Part shown: piece after piece, positions 21,178-30,378 of the stretch
Layout: the number at the start of each line of letters is the position of its first letter
Numbering within the stretch: position 1 is the first letter of the stretch
Source of the DNA: Pseudomonas lini
GTDB taxonomy: Bacteria > Pseudomonadota > Gammaproteobacteria > Pseudomonadales > Pseudomonadaceae
Length of the DNA stretch: 64,000 nt
Direction: 5' to 3'
Assembly (NCBI RefSeq): GCF_964063345.1
Contig: NZ_OZ061318.1
Location: forward strand, 3,720,001-3,784,000
Notes under the pieces: model-generated
Database searches by the model: none
Seen by the model: only the letters and a program-made list of their open reading frames with translations
What the model was told of the DNA's origin: nothing
Position numbers and translations under genes: made by a program

Positions 21178-21408
21178 ATGTTGGAAGCATCCCTAAGCCA
21201 ATTGGAACAACTGGTCAGCGACCTGGTGCAGCAGAACCAGACCCTGCTCGGCACCCATCAATCCCTGAGTGCAGAACTGGCCCAGGTCAAGGATGAAAAC
21301 GAAAGCCTGCAACTGAGCCTGATGGAACAGGAAGAGAAACAAGGTGCCACCGCGGCACGCATTCAGGCCTTGGTTGAGCGCGTCAGCGCCGGCCCTGTCA
21401 GCGCATGA
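21178..21408 (+). CDS. ZapB-like coiled-coil cell-division protein (TIGR02449-like)
   Basis: The 76-residue protein is nearly all coiled coil, with heptad-like LEASLSQLEQLVSDLVQQNQ and further Gln/Glu-rich helices. Small proteins of this type are encoded directly before zapA in Pseudomonas and are thought to act at the division septum. The start at ATG 21178 is chosen because the upstream extension to 21100 is not helical. Its stop overlaps the zapA start by 4 bp. Confidence 0.8.
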   Translation: MLEASLSQLEQLVSDLVQQNQTLLGTHQSLSAELAQVKDENESLQLSLMEQEEKQGATAARIQALVERVSAGPVSA

Positions 21409-21707
21409 GTTACGGCGCCGCAGGGGTAAAAGTCGTCTCGATTCTGGGGGAGGACTATTCGATCAAGGCGCCGGCCGGGGAAGAACAGACCCTGCTGGAC
21501 GCCGCATTGATGTTGAAGGCCGCCCTGGCCGAGACCAAAAAGAAATACCCGACGCTGATCGGTGACCGCTTGCTGGTGTTGGCGGCGATGAATCTGTGCT
21601 CGCAGCAGATCGAAATGCAAAAGCGTCATCAAGAGGAACTCAACCGTTACCAAGAGCAAGTCAGCGCCACGGTTGAAGTGATCGCCAAGACAATCAATCA
21701 GGCTTGA
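21405..21707 (+). CDS. zapA: Cell division protein ZapA
   Basis: The 100-residue protein matches ZapA: an N-terminal beta region ([20 protein letters not shown]), then [18 protein letters not shown] and a long C-terminal coiled coil ([20 protein letters not shown]). ZapA bundles FtsZ filaments at the division site. The ATGA overlap with the preceding gene implies coupled translation. The usual downstream ssrS (6S RNA) and 5-formyltetrahydrofolate cyclo-ligase are absent here. Confidence 0.9.
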   Translation: MSYGAAGVKVVSILGEDYSIKAPAGEEQTLLDAALMLKAALAETKKKYPTLIGDRLLVLAAMNLCSQQIEMQKRHQEELNRYQEQVSATVEVIAKTINQA

Positions 21708-21723
21708 TCAGCTTTGCGCACAA

Positions 21724-21807
21724 CCAAAGAATAAATTGTCGTTTACGTTGTATACAATCGGCATGGCTGTTGCAGTGTTTCAGCCTCTTATTCTTTGGGG
21801 GTGCTCC
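21724..21807 (+). promoter_or_regulatory. Leader of chemoreceptor gene with operator-like palindrome and anti-SD pairing
   Basis: CCAAAGAATAA at 21724-21734 is perfectly complementary to TTATTCTTTGG at 21788-21798, the stretch that holds the SD of the next gene. Between them lies the 10-bp palindrome TTGTATACAA (21748-21757), a form common for GntR-family operators. Whether this is RNA control, a DNA operator or a small inverted-repeat remnant cannot be told from sequence alone. Confidence 0.55.
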
Positions 21808-23757
21808 ATGCAGTTCTGGCGACGCAGTATTCAATGGCAGTTGATCCTGAGCATGGGCACCGCCCTGCTGATCAGTATTCTGATCGTGGTTGGCGTTTAT
21901 ACCCTCGTGGTCAACCGCCTCGCCCAGCGCTATCTGGTCGAACAAGCGCTGCCGTCGAGCATCGAAGCGATGCGCAATGACATCGAACGAATCCTCGTTC
22001 AACCCCTCACCGCCGCCAAGGACATCGCCAGTAACAGCATGGTTCGCGACTGGTTGGGCGGGGGCGAGAACAGTGCCCAGACCGACACATTCGTAAAGTA
22101 TCTGGAAGGCATCCGCGCCGAGCATAAAGCCTTTACCGCGATTATTGTCGGCACCGCGTCCAACCATTACTTCACTGAAAAAGGCCTGGACCGGACCCTC
22201 AGTCGCTCCAATCCAAAGGACGCCTGGTTCTATGCTTTCCTCGACAGCAACCAACCGCGCACCCTCAATATCGACAATGACACCGCCACCGGCGAATTGG
22301 CGCTGTTCATCGACTTCAAGGTCGAGCAGGCCGACAAAGTCGTGGGCGTCGCTGGTCTCGGGCTGAGCATGAAAGAGCTGTCGGAGCTGATCCAGAATTT
22401 CAACTTCGGTGAGCGTGGCAAGGTCTATCTCGTGCGTTCCGACGGTTTGATCCAGGTTCATCCCGAGGCGCAGTTCAGCGGCAAGCGCACGCTGGTCGAA
22501 CAGATCGGCGCCCCGGCGGCGCAAGCGGTCATGGGGCAGCTCTCGACCTCCACAGCGTCCGCCACCAGCAGTTTTGTCCGCGATGGCGAAGATTTTCTGG
22601 CCTTGAGCCTGCCGCTGCGTGATCTGGGCTGGACCCTGGTGGCCGAAGTGCCGCAGTCGCAAATCTATGCCGAATCCCGTCGCGCGATGTGGATGAGCAG
22701 CGCCATCGGTCTGGCGGTGGCGCTGGTGTGCCTGTTGTTGGTGGTGTTTCTGGCCCGTGGATTGGTGCGACCGATTCGTCAGGTAACAGCGGCGCTGGTA
22801 GCCATCGGTAGCGGTGGTGGAGATTTGACCCACAGGTTAGATTCCAGCCGCGCCGATGAACTGGGTGACCTCGCTCGCGGTTTCAATCGCTTCCTGGAAA
22901 GTCAGCGCGACATGATCGGCGAAGTCCTGGCCACCAGTGAGCGTTTGCGCTCGGCAGTTGGCCAAGTGGCACGGGTGGTGGATAACACGGCCGAACGCTC
23001 GGGCCGTCAGCAGGAAATGACCGACATGGTCGCCACTGCTGTCCACGAGATGGGCCTGACCGTGCAGGAAATCGCTCAAAACGCCGGTAACGCGGCCGTC
23101 GCTTCGCAAACCGCGCGGGATGAAGCGCTGCAGGCGCGGGAAGTGGTGGGCGGATCGATCCGGCATATAGAAAGCATGTCCGACGAGATTGGCATAGCCG
23201 CCGGTGCGGTGGGCGAGTTGGCCCATCAAGTGGCGTCCATCGATCAGGTGTTGGCGGTGATTCGCGGGATTTCCGAGCAAACCAATTTGCTGGCGCTCAA
23301 CGCCGCCATCGAAGCGGCGCGGGCCGGGGACATGGGGCGCGGGTTTGCCGTGGTAGCCGATGAAGTGCGGACTCTGGCGCGGCGGACTCAGTCGTCCACC
23401 GACGAGATCCAGCAGATGATCGGCAGCCTCAAGCAGGGCGCGGAGAATGCGGTGTCTTCCATGCACGCCGGGCAAGCAGCGACCGGCACCGGCGTTGAGT
23501 CGAGTCAGCGCACCGGGGCGTCGTTGACGGCGATCACCGGGCAGGTCGAGCGGATCAGCGACATGAACCATCAGGTGGCCACGGCGACGGAAGAGCAGTC
23601 GGCGGTGACGGAAGAGATCAACCGGAATGTGCAGGGGATTTCTGACTTGGCGCGGGCTACAGCGGGGGAGGTCAGGGCTTGTCGGGAAGACTGTCAGACG
23701 TTGCAGCGGTTGGCGGATGATCTGGCGCGGCAGATGAGCGGGTTTCGGTTGAGCTGA
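21808..23757 (+). CDS. Methyl-accepting chemotaxis protein (dCache-type sensor)
   Basis: The 649-residue receptor has TM1 ([20 protein letters not shown]), a large periplasmic domain of Cache type (residues about 40-290, with [18 protein letters not shown] and [20 protein letters not shown]), TM2 ([20 protein letters not shown]), HAMP, and a signalling domain ([37 protein letters not shown]). Cache receptors often bind amino acids or organic acids, but no ligand can be named. The start ATG 21808 follows GGGGGT; a longer frame begins before the leader. GC is normal for the window. Confidence 0.93.
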   Translation: MQFWRRSIQWQLILSMGTALLISILIVVGVYTLVVNRLAQRYLVEQALPSSIEAMRNDIERILVQPLTAAKDIASNSMVRDWLGGGENSAQTDTFVKYLEGIRAEHKAFTAIIVGTASNHYFTEKGLDRTLSRSNPKDAWFYAFLDSNQPRTLNIDNDTATGELALFIDFKVEQADKVVGVAGLGLSMKELSELIQNFNFGERGKVYLVRSDGLIQVHPEAQFSGKRTLVEQIGAPAAQAVMGQLSTSTASATSSFVRDGEDFLALSLPLRDLGWTLVAEVPQSQIYAESRRAMWMSSAIGLAVALVCLLLVVFLARGLVRPIRQVTAALVAIGSGGGDLTHRLDSSRADELGDLARGFNRFLESQRDMIGEVLATSERLRSAVGQVARVVDNTAERSGRQQEMTDMVATAVHEMGLTVQEIAQNAGNAAVASQTARDEALQAREVVGGSIRHIESMSDEIGIAAGAVGELAHQVASIDQVLAVIRGISEQTNLLALNAAIEAARAGDMGRGFAVVADEVRTLARRTQSSTDEIQQMIGSLKQGAENAVSSMHAGQAATGTGVESSQRTGASLTAITGQVERISDMNHQVATATEEQSAVTEEINRNVQGISDLARATAGEVRACREDCQTLQRLADDLARQMSGFRLS

Positions 23758-23779
23758 CATCGCGTTGATTGTACCGACG

Positions 23780-23875
23780 CCATCGCGGGCAAGCCCGCTC
23801 CCACAGGATTTGGGTGTTGAACACATTATCTGTGAACAACAGAGATCCCTGTGGGAGCGGGCTTGCCCGCGATTG
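23780..23875. repeat. REP pair (GGGAGCGGGCTTGCCCGCGAT type)
   Basis: CATCGCGGGCAAGCCCGCTC on the left faces GTGGGAGCGGGCTTGCCCGC on the right across about 42 bp. It lies between the stops of the convergent chemoreceptor and acyl-CoA dehydrogenase genes. Confidence 0.92.
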
Positions 23876-23902
23876 GGTTTCAGCTACGCCACAGAGTTCT
23901 AA

Positions 23903-25705
23903 TCAGAACCACTCATCCTGCATGCCCAGGCACACATCATCCCGCGCCTCGAGAATCGCCAGCTCATGGTGACAACCCGGAACTTCCCACGTCAGGAAAT
24001 ATCGCGCCGCCTGCAGCTTGCCTTTATAAAAGCTCACATCCGCCGCGTTCCCTTTGGCTAACCCTTCCTCTGCACGAATCGCCTGTTCCAGCCAACGCCA
24101 ACCAATCACCGTGTGGCCGAACACTTTCAGATACAGCGCTGAGTTCGCCAGGCTGCTATTGACCTTGCCCTGAGCCAGATCGGTCAGCAGGCCAATGGTC
24201 ACGGTTTGCAGGCGAGCCACCAGTTTCTCCAGCGGTTCACGCAGCAACGTCAGTGATTCATACGCCTGCGCTCGCTCGGCGGTGTTGGCGATCAGGCGGA
24301 TCAGTTGCTTGAGCCCCGCGCCCCCGTTCTGCGCCAGTTTGCGCCCCAGCAAATCCAGCGACTGAATGCCGTGAGTCCCTTCATGAATCGGGTTCAGGCG
24401 GTTGTCGCGGTAGTACTGCTCCACCGGGTACTCGCGGGTGTAACCGTGGCCACCGAGAATCTGGATCGCCAGTTCGTTGGCCTTCAAGCAAAACTCCGAC
24501 GGCCAGGATTTAACGATCGGCGTCAGCAGATCCAGCAGCTCATGAGCCTGTTTGCGCTCGGCTTCGCCTTCAAGGGTCGTGGTGTCGTCAAACAGTCGCG
24601 CTGCGTACAACCCAAGGTCAAAGGCCCCTTCGACGTAGGACTTTTGCGTCAGCAGCATACGTCTGACATCGGCATGCTGAATGATCGCCACCGGTGCGGT
24701 GCTCGGATCCTTGCTATCCGGCACTCGACCTTGCGGACGTTCGCGGGCGTACTCCAGGGAATACAGGTAACCGGCATAACCCAGCATCACCGCGCCCATA
24801 CCGACGCCGATCCGCGCCTCGTTCATCATCTGGAACATGTAGCTCAAACCGTGGTGCGGCTTGCCTACCAGATAGCCGACACACTCGCCGTTGTCGCCGA
24901 AGTTCAGCGCGGTGGACGTAGTGCCGCGCCAGCCCATCTTATGGAACAACCCGGCCAGCAACACGTCGTTGCGTTTGCCCAGGCTACCGTCATCGTTGAC
25001 CAGAAACTTGGGCACGATGAACAGTGATATGCCCTTCACCCCGGCCGGTGCATCCGGCAGCTTGGCCAACACCATATGCACGATGTTTTCCGACAGCGGG
25101 TGATCGCCGCCGGAGATGAAAATCTTGTTGCCCTTGAGTCGATAGGTGCCGTCGGACGCAGGCTCCGCGCGTGTACGAATATCCGACAGCGAGGAGCCCG
25201 CGTGAGGTTCAGTCAGGGCCATGGTGCCGAAGAAGCGGCCGTCGATCATCGGTTGCAGGAATCGCTGTTTCTGCTCATCGGTGCCGAAGCTTTCGATCAG
25301 ATTCGCCGCGCCCATGGTCAGGAATGGGTAGGAGGTCGACGCCGCGTTGGCCGACTGAAAGTGCGCGAAGCAGGCTTGGGATAGCAATGTAGGAAGTTGC
25401 ATGCCGCCGGCATCGAAACTGCGCGCGGCATTGAGGAAACCGGCTTCGAGGAAGGCATCCACCGCCGGTTTCACTTCCGGAATCAGAATCGCCTGACCGT
25501 CCTCATAGCGTGGTTCGTTCTCGTCGCCCTTGCGGTTGTGCGGGGCGAAGAATTTTTCGGCGATGCTGCGGGCAGTGCCGATAGCCGCATCGAAGGTCTC
25601 GCGGTTGTGCTCGGCGAACCGCTCACGCTGGGTCAGGCCCTCGGCATCAAGGACTTCATACAGCTCGAAAGCCAGATTGCGGGAACTGAGCAACGTCTCG
25701 GACAT
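23903..25705 (-). CDS. Acyl-CoA dehydrogenase with C-terminal extension (DmdC-like)
   Basis: The 600-residue FAD enzyme belongs to the larger acyl-CoA dehydrogenases (FADE/DmdC type). Visible motifs are MALTEPHAGSSLSDIRTRA (flavin/substrate loop), YRLKGNKIFISGGDHPLSEN, MNEARIGVGMGA, ILGGHGYTREYPVEQYYRD and NPIHEGTHGIQSLDLLGRK, where the Glu is the candidate catalytic base. Family members oxidise acyl-CoA thioesters in beta-oxidation or 3-methylthiopropionyl-CoA metabolism; the substrate cannot be settled here. It sits alone between two REP pairs. Confidence 0.9.
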   Translation of the reverse strand: MSETLLSSRNLAFELYEVLDAEGLTQRERFAEHNRETFDAAIGTARSIAEKFFAPHNRKGDENEPRYEDGQAILIPEVKPAVDAFLEAGFLNAARSFDAGGMQLPTLLSQACFAHFQSANAASTSYPFLTMGAANLIESFGTDEQKQRFLQPMIDGRFFGTMALTEPHAGSSLSDIRTRAEPASDGTYRLKGNKIFISGGDHPLSENIVHMVLAKLPDAPAGVKGISLFIVPKFLVNDDGSLGKRNDVLLAGLFHKMGWRGTTSTALNFGDNGECVGYLVGKPHHGLSYMFQMMNEARIGVGMGAVMLGYAGYLYSLEYARERPQGRVPDSKDPSTAPVAIIQHADVRRMLLTQKSYVEGAFDLGLYAARLFDDTTTLEGEAERKQAHELLDLLTPIVKSWPSEFCLKANELAIQILGGHGYTREYPVEQYYRDNRLNPIHEGTHGIQSLDLLGRKLAQNGGAGLKQLIRLIANTAERAQAYESLTLLREPLEKLVARLQTVTIGLLTDLAQGKVNSSLANSALYLKVFGHTVIGWRWLEQAIRAEEGLAKGNAADVSFYKGKLQAARYFLTWEVPGCHHELAILEARDDVCLGMQDEWF

Positions 25706-25822
25706 GGCGGTCTACCTTTTTTTGGAATGGACCGAGTCTAGGCGTGGGGAGGGCGGGCTGAAAGGATGATTGATGTGGGTGATGGTGGAGCAGGGCGGCG
25801 GCTTAGCAGGCGCCACAAGCAA

Positions 25823-25913
25823 CTGTGGGAGCGGGCTTGCCCGCGATGGCGTCAGACCAGTCAATATCATCAGTGACTGATACATCGCTATCGCGAGCAA
25901 GCCCGCTCCCACA
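25823..25913. repeat. REP pair (mixed GGGCTTGCCCGC / GCGAGCAAGCCCGC)
   Basis: TGTGGGAGCGGGCTTGCCCGC faces CGCGAGCAAGCCCGCTCCCA across about 43 bp. It lies between putA (3' side) and the acyl-CoA dehydrogenase start. Confidence 0.92.
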
Positions 25914-25963
25914 AGGGTCCTGCTAACCAGGCACCCATTGCAGGTGCCCGGTCTTGTTGCGGT

Positions 25964-28900
25964 TTAGCCGATCGTCATCAAACTGGCGTTGCCACCCGCC
26001 GCAGCGGTGTTAACGCTCAATGCACGCTCGATCACCAGACGTTCCAACGCAATGTTGGTTTCGCCCTGGGACAAACCATGAACCCCAACAATCGCGCCGG
26101 CACGCTTGGCCACTTGCTGGCAGACCGCACGCAACTGATCGGAATGGCCATGATGCAGAACCGCATCAATTACCACCTCATCCTTGGTCCAGTCGCCAAC
26201 CCGCTTGATCCGCGCCTGGATTTCTTTCGGCAAGCGTGCGAACAAAGCCTTGCCCGGTTCAGCGTCCGGCCACACCGCCGATCCGCCTACGGCCAACACC
26301 GCCGCCAGTTGAGTTAGCAGATCGCCTTCGACGTCCGCCAGGCACAGCACGTGTTCGCGCGGCAGGATCGCGTAGCTATTGCGCTCACCGGTCGGGCCCG
26401 CCAGAACACGGGTGATCCCGCTTTGCGATTGCGCCGCGAACTGTACGCACAGGGTGCTCAAGTCTGCGAGTTTGTTGCTGTCGGCCCAGGCTTTCAGCGC
26501 AGTCAGCGGTTTGCTCATGGCATCACGCAGGCGGACGTCCGGTGCAGCGATTGCATCGCCGCGAGCGAAGGATTGTTCAATCGCATCGGTAGGACGTGTC
26601 GACAGCAAGCGGTACAGGTACAGCGGACCACCGGCTTTCGGGCCAGTGCCCGACAGGCCTTCACCGCCGAACGGTTGCACGCCGACCACAGCGCCGACGA
26701 TGTTGCGGTTCACATAAACGTTACCCGCGTTGACGTTGTCGATCACCTTGGCGATGGTCTCGTCGATGCGAGTGTGCACGCCCAGGGTCAAGCCGTAGCC
26801 GGAAGCGTTGATCTGGCCAATCAGTTGATCGATCTCTTTGCGCTTGTAGCGAACCACGTGCAGTACTGGGCCGAAGATCTCCCGTTGCAGTTCGTCGAAG
26901 CTTTCCAGTTCGATCAGGGTCGGCATCACGAAGGTGCCGCGTTTGACTTCTTCGCTGTTGGCAATTGCCACCTGGTACACGTTGCGACCTTTGTCGCGCA
27001 TGGCCTGGATGTGCTTCTCGATACCGGCCTTGGCTTCGGCGTCGATCACCGGGCCGATGTCCACGGACAGGCGCTCAGGGTTGCCGAGACGGCATTCAGC
27101 CATGGCACCTTTAAGCATTTCGATGACACGGTCAGCGGAATCTTCCTGCAGGCACAGTACACGCAGCGCCGAGCAGCGTTGACCGGCGCTGTCGAAAGCC
27201 GAGGATACGACGTCGATCACAACTTGTTCGGTCAGTGCCGAAGAGTCGACGATCATCGCGTTCTGGCCACCGGTTTCGGCGATCAGTGGAATCGGGCGAC
27301 CTTGAGCATCCAGACGACCCGCGACGTTGCGTTGCAGCAAACGAGCGACTTCGGTGGAGCCGGTGAACATCACGCCTTTGACGCGATCGTCGCCGACCAG
27401 ACGGGCGCCGACAGTTTCACCACGGCCCGGCAGCAGTTGCAGCACGCCTTCCGGAATCCCGGCTTCGATCAGCAAGCGCACGGCTTGAGCGGCCACCAAC
27501 GGGGTTTGTTCGGCAGGTTTGGCCAGTACCGGGTTACCGGCGGCCAGTGCAGCAGCGACCTGACCACTGAAGATCGCCAGCGGGAAGTTCCACGGACTGA
27601 TGCAGACCACCGGACCCAATGGGCGGTGGGCATCGTTAGTGAAATCGTTGCGAGCCTGCACCGCGTAATAACGCAGGAAGTCCACGGCTTCACGCACTTC
27701 GGCGATGGCGTTGGCAAAGGTCTTGCCGGCTTCGCGAGCCAACAGGCCCATCAGCGGCTGGATCTCGCCTTCCATCAAATCGGCGGCACGTTCCAGAATC
27801 GCGGCGCGTTCGGCCGGCGGGGTCGCCTGCCAGATCGGCGCGGCTTTCAGGGCGCACTGGATCGCATTGTCGACGTCTTCGACGGTGGCTTCCTGCACAT
27901 GGCCAACCACGTCACGTAGATCGGACGGGTTCAGGACTGGCGCAGGGGTTTCGGTGCTGGACGCGCAACCGAGCATCGGCGCGGCTTTCCAGTTGTTGTG
28001 AGCAGTGGCCAGCAGGGCGCACGACAGGGAAGCCAGACGATGTTCGTTGGCCATGTCGATGCCGCTGGAGTTGGCGCGCTCGGCACCATAAAGATCACGC
28101 GGCAGCGGGATACGCGGGTGCGGCAGGCCGAAGCCGCCTTCCAGCGTCGCCATCTGCTCGATACTGGCCACTGGATCGGCCACCAACTCCTGAATCGAAA
28201 TAGACTGGTCGGCGATGCGGTTAACGAACGAAGTGTTCGCGCCGTTCTCCAGCAGACGACGCACCAGATACGCCAACAATGTTTCGTGTGTGCCAACCGG
28301 TGCGTACACGCGGCACGGACGGTTCAGCTTGCCTTCGGAAACTTTACCTACAACCTGTTCGTACAGCGGCTCGCCCATGCCGTGCAGGCACTGGAACTCG
28401 TACTGGCCAGGGTAATAGTTCTGACCGGCGATGTGGTAGATGGCCGACAAGGTATGGGCATTGTGCGTGGCGAACTGCGGATAAATGACTTCCGGCACCG
28501 ACAGCAACTTGCGGGCGCAGGCGATGTAGGAAACGTCGGTGTACACCTTGCGGGTATAGACCGGATAGCCTTCCAGGCCTTCGACCTGGGCGCGCTTGAT
28601 TTCGCTGTCCCAGTACGCGCCTTTTACCAGACGGATCATCAGGCGATGACGGCTGCGGCGAGCCAGGTCAATCACGTAGTCGATCACATACGGGCAACGC
28701 TTCTGGTAGGCCTGGATCACGAAGCCGATGCCGTTCCAGCCGGTCAGTTGCGGCTCGAAGCACAGACGCTCCAGCAGATCCAGCGACAGCTCGAGGCGGT
28801 CGGCTTCTTCGGCGTCGATGTTCAGGCCGATGTCGTATTGCTTGGCCAACAGAGTCAGCGACAGCAGGCGCGGGTACAACTCTTCCATCACGCGCTCGTA

Positions 28901-29917
28901 CTGGGCGCGGCTGTAACGCGGGTGCAAGGCGGACAGCTTGATCGAAATGCCCGGGCCTTCATAAATCCCACGACCGTGAGAGGCTTTGCCGATCGAGTGG
29001 ATGGCTTGTTCGTACGAGGCCAGGTACTTCTGGGCGTCATGTTCAGTGAGTGCAGCTTCACCCAGCATGTCGTAGGAATAGCGGAAGCCTTTGGCTTCGA
29101 ACTTGCTGGCGTTGGCCAGCGCTTCGGCGATGGTTTCGCCGGTGACGAACTGCTCGCCCATCAGGCGCATGGCCATGTCGACGCCCTTGCGGATCATCGG
29201 CTCGCCGCTCTTGCCAATGATTCGGCTCAGGGACGAGGTCAGGCCGGCTTCATTGTGGGTGGCGACCAGTTTGCCGGTCAGTAGCAGGCCCCAGGTGGCG
29301 GCATTGACGAACAGCGACGGGCTGTTGCCCAAGTGCGGCTGCCAGTTACCGGTGCTGATTTTGTCGCGGATCAGGGCGTCACGGGTGCCTTTGTCCGGGA
29401 TGCGCAGCAGTGCTTCGGCCAGGCACATCAGCGCCACGCCTTCCTGGGACGACAAGGAAAACTCCTGCAACAGGCCTTGAACAATCCCGGCACGGCCGCC
29501 AGCGCTTTTCTGATTGCGCAGTTTCTCGGCAATCGAGGCGGCGAGTTTGTTGGTGGCGTCGGCCATCGCGGCCGGCAGGCGCGCCTGCTCGATCAGCATC
29601 GGCACCACTTCAGGTTCCGGGCGACGGTAGGCGGCAGTGATAGAGGCGCGCAGCACCGATTGCGGCAGGATGCTTTCAGCGAATTCCAGGAAGCACTGAT
29701 GCGCGTGATCGACGTGGATCTCGCCCGCTTCGTCAACTTCCTTGCCGTTCAAGCCGTTCAGCTCGGACAGGGTTGCACCACCCTCGAGTTTTTCCAGGTA
29801 ATTGAAAATTGCCTGCTTGATCAGCCAGTGCGGCGTGCGATCAATCGAGGTCGCGGCGGCCTTGAGGCGTTCGCGGGTCGGGTCGTCAAGTTTGACCCCA
29901 AGAGTGGTGGTAGCCAT
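25964..29917 (-). CDS. putA: PutA: trifunctional proline dehydrogenase / P5C dehydrogenase / repressor
   Basis: The 1317-residue protein oxidises proline to glutamate in two FAD/NAD+ steps. It starts with a ribbon-helix-helix DNA-binding domain (MATTTLGVKLDDPTRERLKA, residues 1-47). The proline dehydrogenase barrel follows (residues about 230-560; NIDAEEADRLELSLDLLERL, RLVKGAYWDSEIKRAQ). Then comes the aldehyde dehydrogenase (about 640-1110; NFPLAIFSGQVAAALAAGNP, IAETGGQNAMIVDSSA, SAGQRCSALRVLCLQ with catalytic Cys) and a C-terminal conserved domain. The RHH domain implies self-repression at the GTTGCA boxes upstream. The start at 29917 is set by the RHH N-terminus. Confidence 0.97.
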   Translation of the reverse strand: MATTTLGVKLDDPTRERLKAAATSIDRTPHWLIKQAIFNYLEKLEGGATLSELNGLNGKEVDEAGEIHVDHAHQCFLEFAESILPQSVLRASITAAYRRPEPEVVPMLIEQARLPAAMADATNKLAASIAEKLRNQKSAGGRAGIVQGLLQEFSLSSQEGVALMCLAEALLRIPDKGTRDALIRDKISTGNWQPHLGNSPSLFVNAATWGLLLTGKLVATHNEAGLTSSLSRIIGKSGEPMIRKGVDMAMRLMGEQFVTGETIAEALANASKFEAKGFRYSYDMLGEAALTEHDAQKYLASYEQAIHSIGKASHGRGIYEGPGISIKLSALHPRYSRAQYERVMEELYPRLLSLTLLAKQYDIGLNIDAEEADRLELSLDLLERLCFEPQLTGWNGIGFVIQAYQKRCPYVIDYVIDLARRSRHRLMIRLVKGAYWDSEIKRAQVEGLEGYPVYTRKVYTDVSYIACARKLLSVPEVIYPQFATHNAHTLSAIYHIAGQNYYPGQYEFQCLHGMGEPLYEQVVGKVSEGKLNRPCRVYAPVGTHETLLAYLVRRLLENGANTSFVNRIADQSISIQELVADPVASIEQMATLEGGFGLPHPRIPLPRDLYGAERANSSGIDMANEHRLASLSCALLATAHNNWKAAPMLGCASSTETPAPVLNPSDLRDVVGHVQEATVEDVDNAIQCALKAAPIWQATPPAERAAILERAADLMEGEIQPLMGLLAREAGKTFANAIAEVREAVDFLRYYAVQARNDFTNDAHRPLGPVVCISPWNFPLAIFSGQVAAALAAGNPVLAKPAEQTPLVAAQAVRLLIEAGIPEGVLQLLPGRGETVGARLVGDDRVKGVMFTGSTEVARLLQRNVAGRLDAQGRPIPLIAETGGQNAMIVDSSALTEQVVIDVVSSAFDSAGQRCSALRVLCLQEDSADRVIEMLKGAMAECRLGNPERLSVDIGPVIDAEAKAGIEKHIQAMRDKGRNVYQVAIANSEEVKRGTFVMPTLIELESFDELQREIFGPVLHVVRYKRKEIDQLIGQINASGYGLTLGVHTRIDETIAKVIDNVNAGNVYVNRNIVGAVVGVQPFGGEGLSGTGPKAGGPLYLYRLLSTRPTDAIEQSFARGDAIAAPDVRLRDAMSKPLTALKAWADSNKLADLSTLCVQFAAQSQSGITRVLAGPTGERNSYAILPREHVLCLADVEGDLLTQLAAVLAVGGSAVWPDAEPGKALFARLPKEIQARIKRVGDWTKDEVVIDAVLHHGHSDQLRAVCQQVAKRAGAIVGVHGLSQGETNIALERLVIERALSVNTAAAGGNASLMTIG

Positions 29918-30378
29918 ATTTTTATCCTCATGTTTGCCACGACCGCGTGGCATCAGCTGGCGGCAAGATTAGCTGTGCGTCGGTCGAGGTGCAACCGGGT
30001 GCAACCCTTTTTTTGTCGGAATAATAAGCAGCTCGTCAGGAAATCAATTCTGGTACATCCCTCCCGCGCCTGCTTGGTGCTTTTACTTCTAGCGAAACCC
30101 GGAAAACGCCCTAAAAAGGAGCAAAAACCGACCCTTTTCAGGTAAATCCGACTAGGTGCAACTTATTCGCACGAAACTGGTTGCACCTTATTTGCTTTGT
30201 TGAATAGCATTCGCGGTCAAGGTGCAACCGGTCAAAAAGATCGGTGTGCCGGCTGATGGCTTTCCTGGGGAAACATCAGTCATAAATGCGCGGGATCCGG
30301 AATCGTCTGTCAAACGTCATCGTTTGCGAGCGGTTCACTAGCCGCCGTTACATAAAAACAATGCCAGGGCGTAACTCA
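29918..30378. promoter_or_regulatory. putA-putP divergent control region with five GTTGCA/TGCAAC operators
   Basis: The 461-bp gap has no gene but contains TGCAAC at 29990-29995, 30000-30005, 30157-30162 and 30223-30228, and GTTGCA at 30180-30185. Most extend to GGTGCAACC or its complement. GTTGCA is the known core bound by the PutA ribbon-helix-helix domain in enteric bacteria. Two sites lie 10 bp apart near putA, two are opposed around 30157-30185, and one is nearer putP, which suits looping repression of both genes when proline is low. Confidence 0.85.
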
